A stretch of DNA of 43,999 bases, from assembly GCA_029253285.1 (NCBI GenBank), contig JAQWZU010000044.1:1-43999 (forward strand), read 5' to 3'. Source of the stretch: Akkermansiaceae bacterium (GTDB lineage: Bacteria > Verrucomicrobiota > Verrucomicrobiia > Verrucomicrobiales > Akkermansiaceae). The position numbers were made by a program, and so were the translations under genes. This document shows, one piece after another, positions 25,126-34,265 of the stretch. The stretch's first letter is position 1. Each line of letters opens with the position of its first letter. The notes beneath the pieces are model-generated. The model saw nothing but the letters and a program-made list of their open reading frames with translations. It was not told where the DNA came from and ran no database searches.

Positions 25126-27737
25126 TACTTTTTCTGAGTCCAAATGGTCAGCCCGGCAACCTCCTCATCAGTCGCCCGCAGCACGAAGCCCAATACGATT
25201 CCCGCCACCAGAGTCGTCAGGAACCCCACGGCCCCATAGAGCAAAGGCATTAGATCAACCACGCCGGCTTCATTCAGAAAATACACCGTCACGACACTCG
25301 CTACACCACTGATTAAAGCCAGCAGTCCGGCTCGTCCATTTGGCCTCCGTGAAAAGATCCCCAAGGCGAACAAACCTCCCAAGGGCCCTAGCGCAAAACC
25401 AATGAAGCGATTGAACAACATGAAGACGCCATCGGTTCCCATTTTCGCAAGGACACACGACACTCCAATCCCGACAACCCCCAGTGTGATTACGACCCAC
25501 TTCGCCACTTTGAGCCTTCTCTCATCGGAGCTTTCAGGCTTGAGCAAGCGCCCATAGACATCCGTCACGAAAGCCGTCGCTACCGAATTCAAAGAACTCG
25601 AGATCGTCGACTGCGCCGCCGCGAACACTCCCGCGATAATTAAACCCGCTACCCCAACCGGCAGGTTCTGCATGATGAAAAACGGCAGCACACTGTCCGT
25701 CTTCGGAAGCGCCGGGTCCATCAACTCGGGCTTGCTTTGGTAAAAGACATACAAGGCGGTTCCCAGTCCAAAGAAGATCGCCGAGCCCACCAGAACCATC
25801 ACGATATTCATCCAGAGCGACTTCGCCGCCTCCTTCTCGGAGGAAGTCGTTACGTAGCGCTGTACCACATCCTGCCCCGAGGTATACGATGGTAGATTCG
25901 CCAACATAAAGGCCACGAACAACACAAAGCCCGAAGTCGACCCCTTACCAATTGAGAGATCACTCAGGCTCCAACTCGCCGCAATCCCTTTCCCCTGCTC
26001 ACTCATCGCCGAGCCAATCGCCCCCATGCCGCCATCCACTTGCGAAACAACCAACCAAAAACATAAAAGCGCACCCCCAATCAACACAATCGCCTGAATC
26101 GCATCGGTCCAAACCACCGCCTCAATCCCTCCCATCACGGTATAGATCACACATAAAACTCCAATCACGGTGATCGCCGCGTAGATATCGATATTGGTCA
26201 CACTCGAAAGCGCGAGCGCCGGGAGATAAAGCACAATCGCCACCCGTCCGACGTGAAACAACATGAAGGTCACACTCCCGATCACCCGTGTCGCAACGTT
26301 GAAACGTTTTTCCAAATACTCATAAGCGGTCGTAATATTCAGCCGCCGATAAAAGGGCAGGTAAAACATTACGACCAAAGGCACAATAAGTAGAATCGGC
26401 CACTGCCCGATATAGCCATTCCAATTCGTGGCATACGCCGTCCCCGGCACCGCCATAAAGGTGATCGCCGACAACATCGTCGCAAAGATCGATAGCCCGG
26501 CCACCCAGAAGGGAATCTTTTGCCCGCCCCGGAAATAAGCCTCGGTTGACGAAGCTGCTTCCCTCTTCATGAACCAATATCCAATCGCCACCATCCCCAA
26601 AAGATAAACAACAACCACGATCCAATTCACTACGCCAAAACTCATCTTCGTCCCCCCCACTTCCGCGATGAGCACCTGCGGAGATCTCACCCCTGGTTTG
26701 ATCTCACCCGTTGGCAAAATCGCCTTTCCATCCCAAAACACCACCGGAGTCGTCACCGGAGCGAAGGTTCCATCGAGTGGCAAACTCCCCGCCTCGGCCC
26801 AGCGATCCGTCACGATATTGTAGGAGAGAATTGAAGCCGGAAATCCCGGATGCTCCATCCCCTGCCCATTAATCTCCGGTCGCGCGGCAACTTGCTCCCG
26901 CAAAAACTCCACCGGCACTCCTCCCAGCATCAACAAAGAGCTCGCCCCCACCGGCACCGCCATCGACGGAGCTGCCGATCTTGCTTCAGGAAGATCCGCA
27001 AGCTGCTTCCACGTTCCCTCAGCGACATTCAGCTCCCAGCAATCCTTCAAAAAATCCAATCCAAAAATCCGATCCTCTTGCTCCTCTCCACCCTCCGCCA
27101 AATCCCGACCTCCAAAGAGATAAAACTTCCCACCCTTCCCGCCGCTAATGGCATACATCCGCCCACGAGCTTTCTCCGGCCAACCGAGTTCATTCCATTT
27201 TCCCTCACTGAAGCGATACATCATTCGACCAGTCGCTTCTCCATTCGTTCCCGCTCCGACCAAAATATCCTCACCCACCACTCCGGATACCCCTTCGGCA
27301 ATCACCTCCGGCAATGACGCTTTCTTTTCAAAGCCCAATCTCCCCCCCAACATTGTCACCTCTAAAACATCCGCAACACATCCCTCATCATTCTTTCCGC
27401 CCATGAACCAACTGGCCCCACTCTCCAAACTTACCGACATGCCATAGCCTATCTTCGACGGCAACTTTACCTCCGATACCCGCCACTCCCCACCTTTCTC
27501 TAAAGGGAGAACATAAACCGCATCATAGTAAACTTTCTTTCCATCCTCCCACGGTCGTCCCTCCGGAAAATTCGCACCCCCGGCAACCACAAGAAATTCC
27601 TCGCCGCCCTCCTTCACGATCCCGGAGTAGACTCCGGCAAATCCTTCACGATCAGGCAAATCAGGAAGCCGCTCCCAGCTCAGGGCTCCCCACACCGGAG
27701 CCCAAGCAAACAAACAAAGGACGAGTAAGAGTCTCAT
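25125..27737 (-). CDS. Kelch mutarotase (NanM-type) fused to sodium:solute symporter
   Basis: 870 residues. A signal peptide (about 1-17) leads into a Kelch beta-propeller of about 345 residues with NanM/YjhT-like motifs (VAGGANFPEGRPWEDG, MFRFSEG-type blades, FGGRD), which in sialic acid mutarotases interconverts the alpha and beta anomers. From about residue 370 to 855 follows an SSS-family transporter with many membrane helices, including the YFRGGQKIPFWVAGLSIFATMLSA segment and a Ser-rich sodium-site helix (AQSTISSSLNSVATAFVTDVY). Together they suggest a mutarotase tethered outside the membrane to a sodium/sialic acid symporter. The first ATG overlaps the lyase stop (ATGA) and its stop overlaps the epimerase start (TAATG), so all three are coupled. 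Fusions of this kind occur in related phyla; transported sugar is inferred from the operon. Confidence 0.9.
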   Translation of the reverse strand: MRLLLVLCLFAWAPVWGALSWERLPDLPDREGFAGVYSGIVKEGGEEFLVVAGGANFPEGRPWEDGKKVYYDAVYVLPLEKGGEWRVSEVKLPSKIGYGMSVSLESGASWFMGGKNDEGCVADVLEVTMLGGRLGFEKKASLPEVIAEGVSGVVGEDILVGAGTNGEATGRMMYRFSEGKWNELGWPEKARGRMYAISGGKGGKFYLFGGRDLAEGGEEQEDRIFGLDFLKDCWELNVAEGTWKQLADLPEARSAAPSMAVPVGASSLLMLGGVPVEFLREQVAARPEINGQGMEHPGFPASILSYNIVTDRWAEAGSLPLDGTFAPVTTPVVFWDGKAILPTGEIKPGVRSPQVLIAEVGGTKMSFGVVNWIVVVVYLLGMVAIGYWFMKREAASSTEAYFRGGQKIPFWVAGLSIFATMLSAITFMAVPGTAYATNWNGYIGQWPILLIVPLVVMFYLPFYRRLNITTAYEYLEKRFNVATRVIGSVTFMLFHVGRVAIVLYLPALALSSVTNIDIYAAITVIGVLCVIYTVMGGIEAVVWTDAIQAIVLIGGALLCFWLVVSQVDGGMGAIGSAMSEQGKGIAASWSLSDLSIGKGSTSGFVLFVAFMLANLPSYTSGQDVVQRYVTTSSEKEAAKSLWMNIVMVLVGSAIFFGLGTALYVFYQSKPELMDPALPKTDSVLPFFIMQNLPVGVAGLIIAGVFAAAQSTISSSLNSVATAFVTDVYGRLLKPESSDERRLKVAKWVVITLGVVGIGVSCVLAKMGTDGVFMLFNRFIGFALGPLGGLFALGIFSRRPNGRAGLLALISGVASVVTVYFLNEAGVVDLMPLLYGAVGFLTTLVAGIVLGFVLRATDEEVAGLTIWTQKK

Positions 27738-28669
27738 CGGACACTCACTTGGCTATCCTGACCAACCCAGTCAAACCAACCCATCTTTTCCAACTCCACT
27801 CGCAATGCCGCAATCTGTTCCGGACTGGCTGGATCGATGGGACGTCGAACCGGGCCGCAATCGATCCCCACCATCTGCATCATCACCTTCAACGAAGATC
27901 TCCCGCAAGTCCCGAACATCGCTCCGATCATTTCCAGCGCACGGGATTGCCAAAGCCGGGCTTCTTGCAAATCTCCCGACTCCACCGCTTCTCTCACCCG
28001 ATCATAAATCGGCGCGGCATAGTTGTAGGTGCTCCCGACCGCCGAACGAAACCCCTGAGCCACCGACATAAGATAAGCCTCATCCGATCCCGCCAAGAAT
28101 TCCAATCCCGGGCCCACTTTCTCCAACAAAGGAAGATTATGAAGCGACCCTCCATCGGAATACTTGATCCCGCAAAAGGTCGGCAAGCGATCCATCGCCC
28201 GGCCCGTGAACTTCATTGGATCCAAATTCACCCCGGACAAAAAAGGAATGTGATAATAATAAAAGGGCGTCTTTGCGGCCGCCTCAACAATCGGCAACAA
28301 GCCTTCCACCAGCTCTTCTTCGCTGCTCACTTTAAAATACCCGGTCGGCGTCGCCGAGACCGCATCCGCTCCGATCGCTTCTGCATGACCCGCCAACTCA
28401 GCAGAAGCTCGCAGGCTATTGTGCCCTACTTGCACGAAGGTTTTCAAACGTCCCTTGGCCGCTCCAACATAAGCCTCGGCCACAGCCCGCCGCTCATCGT
28501 CAGTCAAAGACATCCCCTCGCCAGTACTCCCCGCGATATAGATCCCCGTGATCCCGTTCGATTCCAAATGATCCACAATCTGCGGAACAATCCCCAAATT
28601 CAAATCGCCCCGATCATCCATCGGCGTCACCACAGCCGCCACCAGCCCACTCATATTTAAAGGATCCAT
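27734..28669 (-). CDS. nanA: N-acetylneuraminate lyase (DHDPS family)
   Basis: 311 residues from the ATG at 28669, preceded by AGGAAG; an upstream TTG at 28675 is less likely. Class I aldolase of the dihydrodipicolinate synthase fold: GSTGE at 47-51, catalytic Tyr139 in a YHIP motif and Schiff-base Lys169 in GIKYSD. The Tyr-x-Ile-Pro-(x)-Leu-Ser-Gly pattern is closer to sialic acid lyases than to DHDPS. It would cleave N-acetylneuraminate into ManNAc and pyruvate in the cytosol. First gene of the operon, with a 4-base overlap with the transporter fusion. No regulator is adjacent; 173 bases separate it from the next minus-strand gene and should hold the promoter. Other keto-acid sugar lyases in the family are the alternative. 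Confidence 0.88.
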   Translation of the reverse strand: MDPLNMSGLVAAVVTPMDDRGDLNLGIVPQIVDHLESNGITGIYIAGSTGEGMSLTDDERRAVAEAYVGAAKGRLKTFVQVGHNSLRASAELAGHAEAIGADAVSATPTGYFKVSSEEELVEGLLPIVEAAAKTPFYYYHIPFLSGVNLDPMKFTGRAMDRLPTFCGIKYSDGGSLHNLPLLEKVGPGLEFLAGSDEAYLMSVAQGFRSAVGSTYNYAAPIYDRVREAVESGDLQEARLWQSRALEMIGAMFGTCGRSSLKVMMQMVGIDCGPVRRPIDPASPEQIAALRVELEKMGWFDWVGQDSQVSVR

Positions 28670-28841
28670 TTTCAAAAGTCTTCCTGAGTATCTACGTCAG
28701 GACAAGATTCGACCTTCAAAAAATGGTCTGCTCTCCCAACCAGTGACCTTAGGGCATGCCACAAATCCCGCACCGTCAAGCCCTCCCAGTTCAATCTGCC
28801 TCGCCCCTCCACCTCAAACAAGCTCCGAAAACCGCCCTCTT

Positions 28842-31397
28842 CTAACTTCCACCCCGCAAAATTTCCAGCGGCGGGTGGCTTGTGACTCCTCGGCTCAGGG
28901 CAAGCCCACCAAGCACCGAGATCCCCATCACTGCTCCAAAGACTGTGAAAAGAAGCATCGCATCCGGCCATGGCGAAGCGTCAAACACGGAGGTCGCCAG
29001 CGCGGCGTTCGCCGCTACGGCCAACAACACTCCGGTGAGGGCGGTGAGAAACCCCAGCGTGGCATACTCAATCACAAGGATCCTACGGACTTGTTTCGCC
29101 GAGGCTCCCAATGTTCTCAAGAGCACGCTCTCTTTCAATCGGACGTCCCGGCCATTCAACAAAGTTCCTATCAAGATCGGCAATCCCGCCAAGACCGTGA
29201 ACCCGACCATAATGGTAACGCCCGTCGAAATCTTTACGAGAATATCCCGAATCATCTCAAGAATTTGGGTCAGGTCAATCACAGTCACGTTCGCGAATTT
29301 TCCGGCTAATTTACGCTGAAGATCTCCCGAAGCTTCCGGCGTTGGAGTCCGGGTGGTCACGACATTGAACCCCGGAGCCTCCTCCAATACGCCCGGAGGA
29401 AAGACCATAAAGAAATTGAGATTGAATCGACTCCAATCAACCCGCCGGATACTCGTCACTTTTGTTCGAATGGGAATCCCCTGTACGTCCATCGTGATCT
29501 CATCGCCGATACTCACTTTCATATCCCTCGCGATCTTCTCCTCCAGCGACAGCGGCACGATATCTTCAATATCGGCTCGCTCGGTTGCAAGTTCACCTGC
29601 AATCAGCGTCTCGGTGAAATTCAATTGATCACGATAGGTCGAACGAAACTCCCGCCTTCCCACCCAACGAGGCACGTCTTTGAGATCACCCACCTCGACA
29701 CCACGAATCGATTGAATCCGCATCGTAACCATTGGCGTAGCCTCCAGAACAGGCAATTCCTCACCTGCCAAAAGCGCCTTTACGCCGGCCACTTGATCAG
29801 GTTGCACATCGATCAGATACAAATTCGGACTCTCTTCTGATTGCTGCAGACTGAGTCGATTATTCAAGAGCTTCCCCGCTGAGAGAATCGTCACGAGAAG
29901 GAATGTCCCCAATCCAAGCGAGAGTAGGAACAGGAGCGTTTGATTGCCAGGTCGATGCAAATTCGAAATACCCTGACGAATCATGTAGGGCCAGCGAACA
30001 CTCACCACACGACGACTCATCGCCATCAAACCACGCGCTACTCCCACTAAAACCAGAAAGGCTACCACCATTCCTCCCACCATCGCAAATGCCTCCTTCC
30101 AGCTTGGATCATTTCCATAAGCCACCATCAACAGCAGCCCCAACAACAGTCCATAAACCGGCAATGCCCGAAGGAAGCTTCCTTTCAAAGTGGCTCCACT
30201 TCGCAAAGTAACCGCAGGAGAAATTTCCCGGATCTTCATTAATGGCAACAAGGCAAAGCCACAACAAACAGCAAAGCCCATCGCCGTGGTCTGACCCACA
30301 ACCAGCCACTCCGGTGTCGGTCTCACCGAAACCGGTAATTTATCCCCAAGTGCTGCCAGCAATCCCGTCTGCATGCAAATTCCAAGACCGGCACCGATCA
30401 ACGCCCCTAACAAACCCAGCGCAATCGCCTGAGCAAAATAGACACCGAAGGCCAAATTTCCCGGGCAGCCAAGACAACGTAAAATCCCTACCGTTTGAAT
30501 TCGCCTCGTGACATGCGCATGCACCGCACCTGCCACGCCGATTGCTCCCAGAGCCAACGAAGCCAGCGCAATCAACCCTAAAAACTTTTGGAAGAAGTCG
30601 AGCGCCTTCCCCAAATTCTCACGACGATTTTCCGGCGTTTCCATGCGCCACCGGGTATCTGGAAAGCCCTCAAGCACCTTGCCTTTTAACTCACGCGACC
30701 CCGGCGCATCTGGAATTTCCAGATGCACTTGATACCCCGCCATGCTATTTTTTCCCAATAGACCACTTCGCTCGATATCTACCAAATTGACATAGGCCTC
30801 CGGCGCAAATCCACTAAAGCGACTCCCTCTTGGAGCAGGTTTGTCGACCACGCCGAGAATTTCTAACTGTATCCCGCCCAACTCAACCCGATCTCCCACC
30901 GCGACCGAAAACTGATCAAGGATCGACGGCTCTACCAGGACTCCACCTTCTTTCTGCAACCTTTCCCAGGCCTCCACCGGGCGGGTTTCTACCTTTCCAT
31001 AAAATGGATATCCCCCCTCGATCCCCCGCACTTGCATGAGACGAGCTCCTTTTTCAGGGAGAAATCGCATCATCGATGGAAAACTAATCTCCCGGCTCAC
31101 CCGGCTCGCCATCTCAGCAAGCCTGTCGACCTCTTCAGGAGTGATCTCCTTTCGCGAAGAAACCCGCAGATCCGACCCAAGAAGTGACTTCGCCTCCGAC
31201 TCGATCCCCCGCTCAACACTCGTCTTCAAGGAATGAATCGCCGTCAGCGCCGCAATCCCCGAAACAATCGCCAGAGAAAAAATAACCAAGCGCAAGCGCT
31301 GCGAGCGACTATCCCGCCAAGCCATCCGCCAGACCCAGGGATGAAACAAGGCCGTCCACAAGCTCCGTGGCAGGGGTTTCTTTTTAGAAGATGGCAT
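28842..31397 (-). CDS. ybbP: FtsX-type ABC transporter permease (YbbP-like)
   Basis: 851 residues from the ATG at 31397 (14-base overlap with the ATPase gene); an in-frame ATG at 31424 is possible. Large MacB/FtsX-family permease with duplicated layout: a membrane segment near residue 40 (VIFSLAIVSGIAALTAI), a periplasmic domain to about 260, several helices about 265-480, a second periplasmic domain, and three helices at the C-terminus. The length and the arrangement match YbbP, and the adjacent ATPase and the divergent TesA-like gene reproduce the E. coli ybbP-ybbA-tesA neighbourhood. Such transporters usually move lipids or lipoproteins or transmit force across the envelope; the cargo of YbbAP is not settled. 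Confidence 0.85.
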   Translation of the reverse strand: MPSSKKKPLPRSLWTALFHPWVWRMAWRDSRSQRLRLVIFSLAIVSGIAALTAIHSLKTSVERGIESEAKSLLGSDLRVSSRKEITPEEVDRLAEMASRVSREISFPSMMRFLPEKGARLMQVRGIEGGYPFYGKVETRPVEAWERLQKEGGVLVEPSILDQFSVAVGDRVELGGIQLEILGVVDKPAPRGSRFSGFAPEAYVNLVDIERSGLLGKNSMAGYQVHLEIPDAPGSRELKGKVLEGFPDTRWRMETPENRRENLGKALDFFQKFLGLIALASLALGAIGVAGAVHAHVTRRIQTVGILRCLGCPGNLAFGVYFAQAIALGLLGALIGAGLGICMQTGLLAALGDKLPVSVRPTPEWLVVGQTTAMGFAVCCGFALLPLMKIREISPAVTLRSGATLKGSFLRALPVYGLLLGLLLMVAYGNDPSWKEAFAMVGGMVVAFLVLVGVARGLMAMSRRVVSVRWPYMIRQGISNLHRPGNQTLLFLLSLGLGTFLLVTILSAGKLLNNRLSLQQSEESPNLYLIDVQPDQVAGVKALLAGEELPVLEATPMVTMRIQSIRGVEVGDLKDVPRWVGRREFRSTYRDQLNFTETLIAGELATERADIEDIVPLSLEEKIARDMKVSIGDEITMDVQGIPIRTKVTSIRRVDWSRFNLNFFMVFPPGVLEEAPGFNVVTTRTPTPEASGDLQRKLAGKFANVTVIDLTQILEMIRDILVKISTGVTIMVGFTVLAGLPILIGTLLNGRDVRLKESVLLRTLGASAKQVRRILVIEYATLGFLTALTGVLLAVAANAALATSVFDASPWPDAMLLFTVFGAVMGISVLGGLALSRGVTSHPPLEILRGGS

Positions 31398-32121
31398 TCT
31401 CCTCCTCCGAGACAATGGTTCCACCGCTCATCGTTACCACCCGACGCGCTTTCGCGGCCAGAGCAGGATCATGCGTCACCAGAACCAAGGCCGTCCCGGC
31501 TTCTCGATTCAAACGAAACAACATTTCCACAATCGGCCCGCTCGTTCCCGAGTCCAGGTTCCCCGTCGGTTCATCAGCAAAGAGAATCTTTGGGCGGTGA
31601 ATAAACGCCCGCGCCAAAGCCACCCGTTGTTGCTCCCCACCGGAAAGCTGCAAGGGATAGTGATCAAGCCGATCCCCCAGGCCTACTTCCGTGAGTAATC
31701 TTTCCGCCTCCGCCCCTTGCCCGGACTCCCCGCGCAATTCCAGCGGCACCAGGACATTTTCGATCGCGGTGAGCGTTGGGATCAGCTGGAAACTTTGAAA
31801 GACAAATCCCACCAGACGATTCCGCAAAGCCGCCCGCGCATCCTGATCCAACGATTCAATGGCCTGCCCATCCAACTCCACCGATCCCGCGCTGGCATCA
31901 TCCAAGCCCGCACACAATCCGAGCAAGGTCGTCTTGCCACTCCCCGAGGGCCCGACAATTGCCAGCGTCTCTCCTTCTTTAAGACACAGATCAACATCCT
32001 TGAGCACGGTGAGATCATGACTCGCAGTTTGATGAACTTTCCCCAAACCGGTGACCTTCAGGATGGGTCGTTTGACAGTGCTCGGTGTGGATTCTAGACT
32101 AGCGGTCGATGGAGATGACAT
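31384..32121 (-). CDS. ybbA: ABC transporter ATPase (YbbA/LolD-like)
   Basis: 245 residues. Walker A GPSGSGKT at 57-64, Q-loop in FVFQSFQLIPT, signature LSGGEQQ at 159-165, Walker B ILFADE with Asp183 and Glu184, and a late VTHDPALA switch histidine. The sequence is of the MacB/LolD class that works with FtsX-type permeases, and its partner is the next gene. An N-terminal Ser/Thr-rich stretch of about 18 residues is not part of the family core; no later ATG is available before the conserved part. The ATG at 32121 overlaps the 5' end of the divergent esterase gene by some 7-13 bases. Confidence 0.9.
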   Translation of the reverse strand: MSSPSTASLESTPSTVKRPILKVTGLGKVHQTASHDLTVLKDVDLCLKEGETLAIVGPSGSGKTTLLGLCAGLDDASAGSVELDGQAIESLDQDARAALRNRLVGFVFQSFQLIPTLTAIENVLVPLELRGESGQGAEAERLLTEVGLGDRLDHYPLQLSGGEQQRVALARAFIHRPKILFADEPTGNLDSGTSGPIVEMLFRLNREAGTALVLVTHDPALAAKARRVVTMSGGTIVSEEENAIF

Positions 32122-32759
32122 TTCGGAGGAGATTTTTAATAGGCCTATTGCTAAGCTCTAGTGGGGCAATATTCGCAGAGGAATCTCCGAATGCAACCGA
32201 TACGGAGAAACGCATCGTCATTCTGGGGGATAGCATCACCGTCGGCTACGGACTCGGCCCCAAAGAAGCCTACCCTGCCCTCCTTCAGAAAAAGATCACC
32301 AAAGCCGCACTCCCCTACACCGTCGCCAATGCCGGAATTAGCGGCGACACCACCGCCGGTGGCCTGCGGCGCGTTCATTGGGCCATGGCCAAAGGAGCCG
32401 ACGTCCTCGTCATCGCCCTGGGCGGCAACGACGGCCTTCGTGGAATCCCTCCCGGAGAAACCAAAAAGAACCTCCTCGGAATCATCGCCAAGGCCCGCGC
32501 CAAAAACCCAAAAATTAAAATCCTCATCGCCGGCATGCAAATGCCCGACAACATGGGCCCCAAGTTTACGGCAGCCTTCAAGACCCTCTTCCCCGATGTC
32601 GCCAATGAATCCAAAGCCACTCTCATCCCCTTCCTCATCGAAGGCGTCGGCGGTGTCGAAAAACTCAACCAAGAAGATGGCATCCACCCCACGGCAGAAG
32701 GACAAATCAAAGTTGCTGACAACGTCTGGAAATTTCTCCACCCAGTGATCTCTCCTTGA
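32115..32759 (+). CDS. tesA: TesA-like SGNH esterase/lysophospholipase
   Basis: 214 residues from the ATG at 32115; another ATG at 32109 adds two residues. A signal peptide (MTFRRRFLIGLLLSSSGAIFA) sends it to the periplasm. SGNH hydrolase blocks are all present: GDSITVGYGLG with nucleophile Ser40, GISGDTTAGGLRR, ALGGNDGLRG and the final DGIHPTAEGQ with the catalytic Asp-His pair. It should hydrolyse acyl esters or thioesters, like E. coli TesA (thioesterase I/protease I/lysophospholipase L1). It is divergent from ybbA with overlapping 5' ends, as in the enterobacterial arrangement but tighter. Confidence 0.9.
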   Translation: MTFRRRFLIGLLLSSSGAIFAEESPNATDTEKRIVILGDSITVGYGLGPKEAYPALLQKKITKAALPYTVANAGISGDTTAGGLRRVHWAMAKGADVLVIALGGNDGLRGIPPGETKKNLLGIIAKARAKNPKIKILIAGMQMPDNMGPKFTAAFKTLFPDVANESKATLIPFLIEGVGGVEKLNQEDGIHPTAEGQIKVADNVWKFLHPVISP

Positions 32760-32762
32760 TTT

Positions 32763-33062
32763 CTATCCCTCCACCTCAATCCCCAGCTCCTTCAACAACA
32801 GCGCATCCAGATCGCCCTCGCCCGGCGACAAGCACTCCGACCTCCCCAGCTTCACAATTTGCACCTTCAAATCCGTTTCCCCAATCGCCAGAAAAAGATC
32901 TCGCCCCACAGGAAGCCCACCATATCTCGTCGCGATCACCTTCCCCATAAAGCGCCCATCTCCTCCCTCACTCGTCATCATCTCTCCGGATTCCGAAGTA
33001 AACTCCTCAAAATTTGCGCCAATCGCCGCGTCGATGTATTGCTGAATTTCCTGAGTCGTCAT
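32763..33062 (-). CDS. Small conserved-looking protein of unknown function
   Basis: 99 residues. An AAGGA sequence 7 bases before the ATG supports the start. I do not recognise a family. The N-terminal half is acidic (MTTQEIQQYIDAAIGANFEEF...), the centre has a Gly-rich GGDGRFMGKVIATRYGG part, and the C-terminus is again acidic; there is no signal peptide or membrane segment. The gene is convergent with the TesA-like gene, their stops only 3 bases apart. Codon use resembles that of its neighbours, which is why I accept it as coding. Confidence 0.6.
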   Translation of the reverse strand: MTTQEIQQYIDAAIGANFEEFTSESGEMMTSEGGDGRFMGKVIATRYGGLPVGRDLFLAIGETDLKVQIVKLGRSECLSPGEGDLDALLLKELGIEVEG

Positions 33063-33341
33063 GAAGTATCCTTGGAGCCACAGCCTTCGTCACCGCTCCT
33101 CCAAAATCAAGCTCCTCTTGGCATCAAACTCGCCGGAGCCTCTGGTGACATCAAGAGCGCGAAAGGAGTTTCCTCAACCAAGCTCCGCGACACGCCCTAC
33201 GTCCCTTACCCCCTCGACAAAGGCCTCTCCAGCCCTCGTCGGGGGAGCTCGTTGCTCTATTGCCTAAGTGACGGGAAAAGCGCTAAGTAGTGAATATCGT
33301 CTCGACCTTCCCCCCCAATAACACGATGAGGGGGGCCGCAA
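33063..33341 (+). promoter_or_regulatory. Structured leader upstream of pdxA
   Basis: No convincing gene lies in these 279 bases. Two G/C hairpins can be drawn. The first pairs C-rich 33209-33218 with GTCGGGGG at 33238-33245, with one bulged T. The second pairs seven C residues (33310-33316) with six G residues (33330-33335) across a 13-base loop. The G-run is also the only plausible Shine-Dalgarno sequence of pdxA, 6 bases before its ATG, so the second hairpin could hide it. I found no match by eye to a known riboswitch class. Confidence 0.4.
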
Positions 33342-34265
33342 ATGAAGAGCCCATTGATCATCACCCAGGGAGACCCGGCCGGCGTGGGGCCGGAGCTGGG
33401 TCTGCAGGTGCTTTCGGAAGATCGATCCGGAGATTTGAAACTCCTTGGATGCCGCGAACTTCATCGCAAGATTGCAGACCGCCTTTCTCTCCCATTCAAT
33501 CCTGACCAGATCATCGACCTTCCTCTCGAAGGTGAAATCGAACCTGGAAAAGTTTCGGCGATCTCTGGTGATCATTCTTTCCGCTGCCTTGAAGCGGCTG
33601 TCGAAGGTGCTTTGGCCGGCAAGTATTCCGGAGTGGTGACAAATCCCATCCACAAGGAAGCGTGGCATCTCGCCGAACATCCCTTCCCGGGACATACCGA
33701 GTATCTCGTCGAGAAAACCAATTCGCCACGCCACGCCATGATGCTCACCTCCGACGAGATCACCTGCGCATTGGTCACGACCCATGTCGCTTTGGCCGAT
33801 GTTCCCGATCTCCTCGAAGCCGATCGCATGCTGGAAGTCATCGAACTCACCCACGAAGCGATGAGCGCCATCAAAGGACGCCCAGCCAAGCTTGCCATGC
33901 CTGGACTTAATCCCCATGCGGGTGAAGCCGGACTTTTTGGTCGCGAGGAAATCAACCTCATCATTCCCGTCTTGGAAAAAGCCCGGGCGAAGGGCATCGA
34001 CATCATTGGCCCCATATCACCCGACACGGCATTCCTCCCGACCCTACGAAAAACCATCGATGCCTACGTCTGCACCTACCACGATCAGGGACTCATTCCG
34101 CTCAAAACGCTGGCATTCGATCTCGGAGTCAATGTCACCCTGGGTCTCCCCATCGTGCGCACCTCCGTCGATCACGGCACCGCTTTCGATCTGGCCTGGC
34201 AGGGAAAAGCCCGTGCTACGTCTCTGCAAGAAGCCGTCAAGCTGGCTCGGCGACTATGCCTCTAG
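33342..34265 (+). CDS. pdxA: 4-hydroxythreonine-4-phosphate dehydrogenase
   Basis: 307 residues. Oxidises 4-phosphohydroxy-L-threonine in the DXP-dependent pathway to pyridoxal phosphate, as a cytosolic metal-dependent dimer. Family blocks are present in order: ITQGDPAGVGPEL at 7-19, VTNPIHKEA, PFPGHTEYL, THVALADV, PGLNPHAGEAGLFG and YHDQGLIPLK; the histidines in the last three are the expected metal ligands. It also ends as usual with VRTSVDHGTAFDLAWQG. Its last 12 bases overlap the end of the convergent cyclotransferase gene. The leader before it is discussed separately. Confidence 0.96.
   Translation: MKSPLIITQGDPAGVGPELGLQVLSEDRSGDLKLLGCRELHRKIADRLSLPFNPDQIIDLPLEGEIEPGKVSAISGDHSFRCLEAAVEGALAGKYSGVVTNPIHKEAWHLAEHPFPGHTEYLVEKTNSPRHAMMLTSDEITCALVTTHVALADVPDLLEADRMLEVIELTHEAMSAIKGRPAKLAMPGLNPHAGEAGLFGREEINLIIPVLEKARAKGIDIIGPISPDTAFLPTLRKTIDAYVCTYHDQGLIPLKTLAFDLGVNVTLGLPIVRTSVDHGTAFDLAWQGKARATSLQEAVKLARRLCL

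Noticed and set aside
27749-28660. 303-codon plus-strand frame antisense to nanA
   Set aside because: Catalytic Tyr, Lys and GSTGE are on the minus frame; the plus product is Arg/His/Pro-rich without motif.
33061-33267. 68-codon plus-strand frame upstream of pdxA
   Set aside because: Ser/Pro/Arg-rich product with no likeness to a family, and its ATG overlaps the start of the minus-strand gene.
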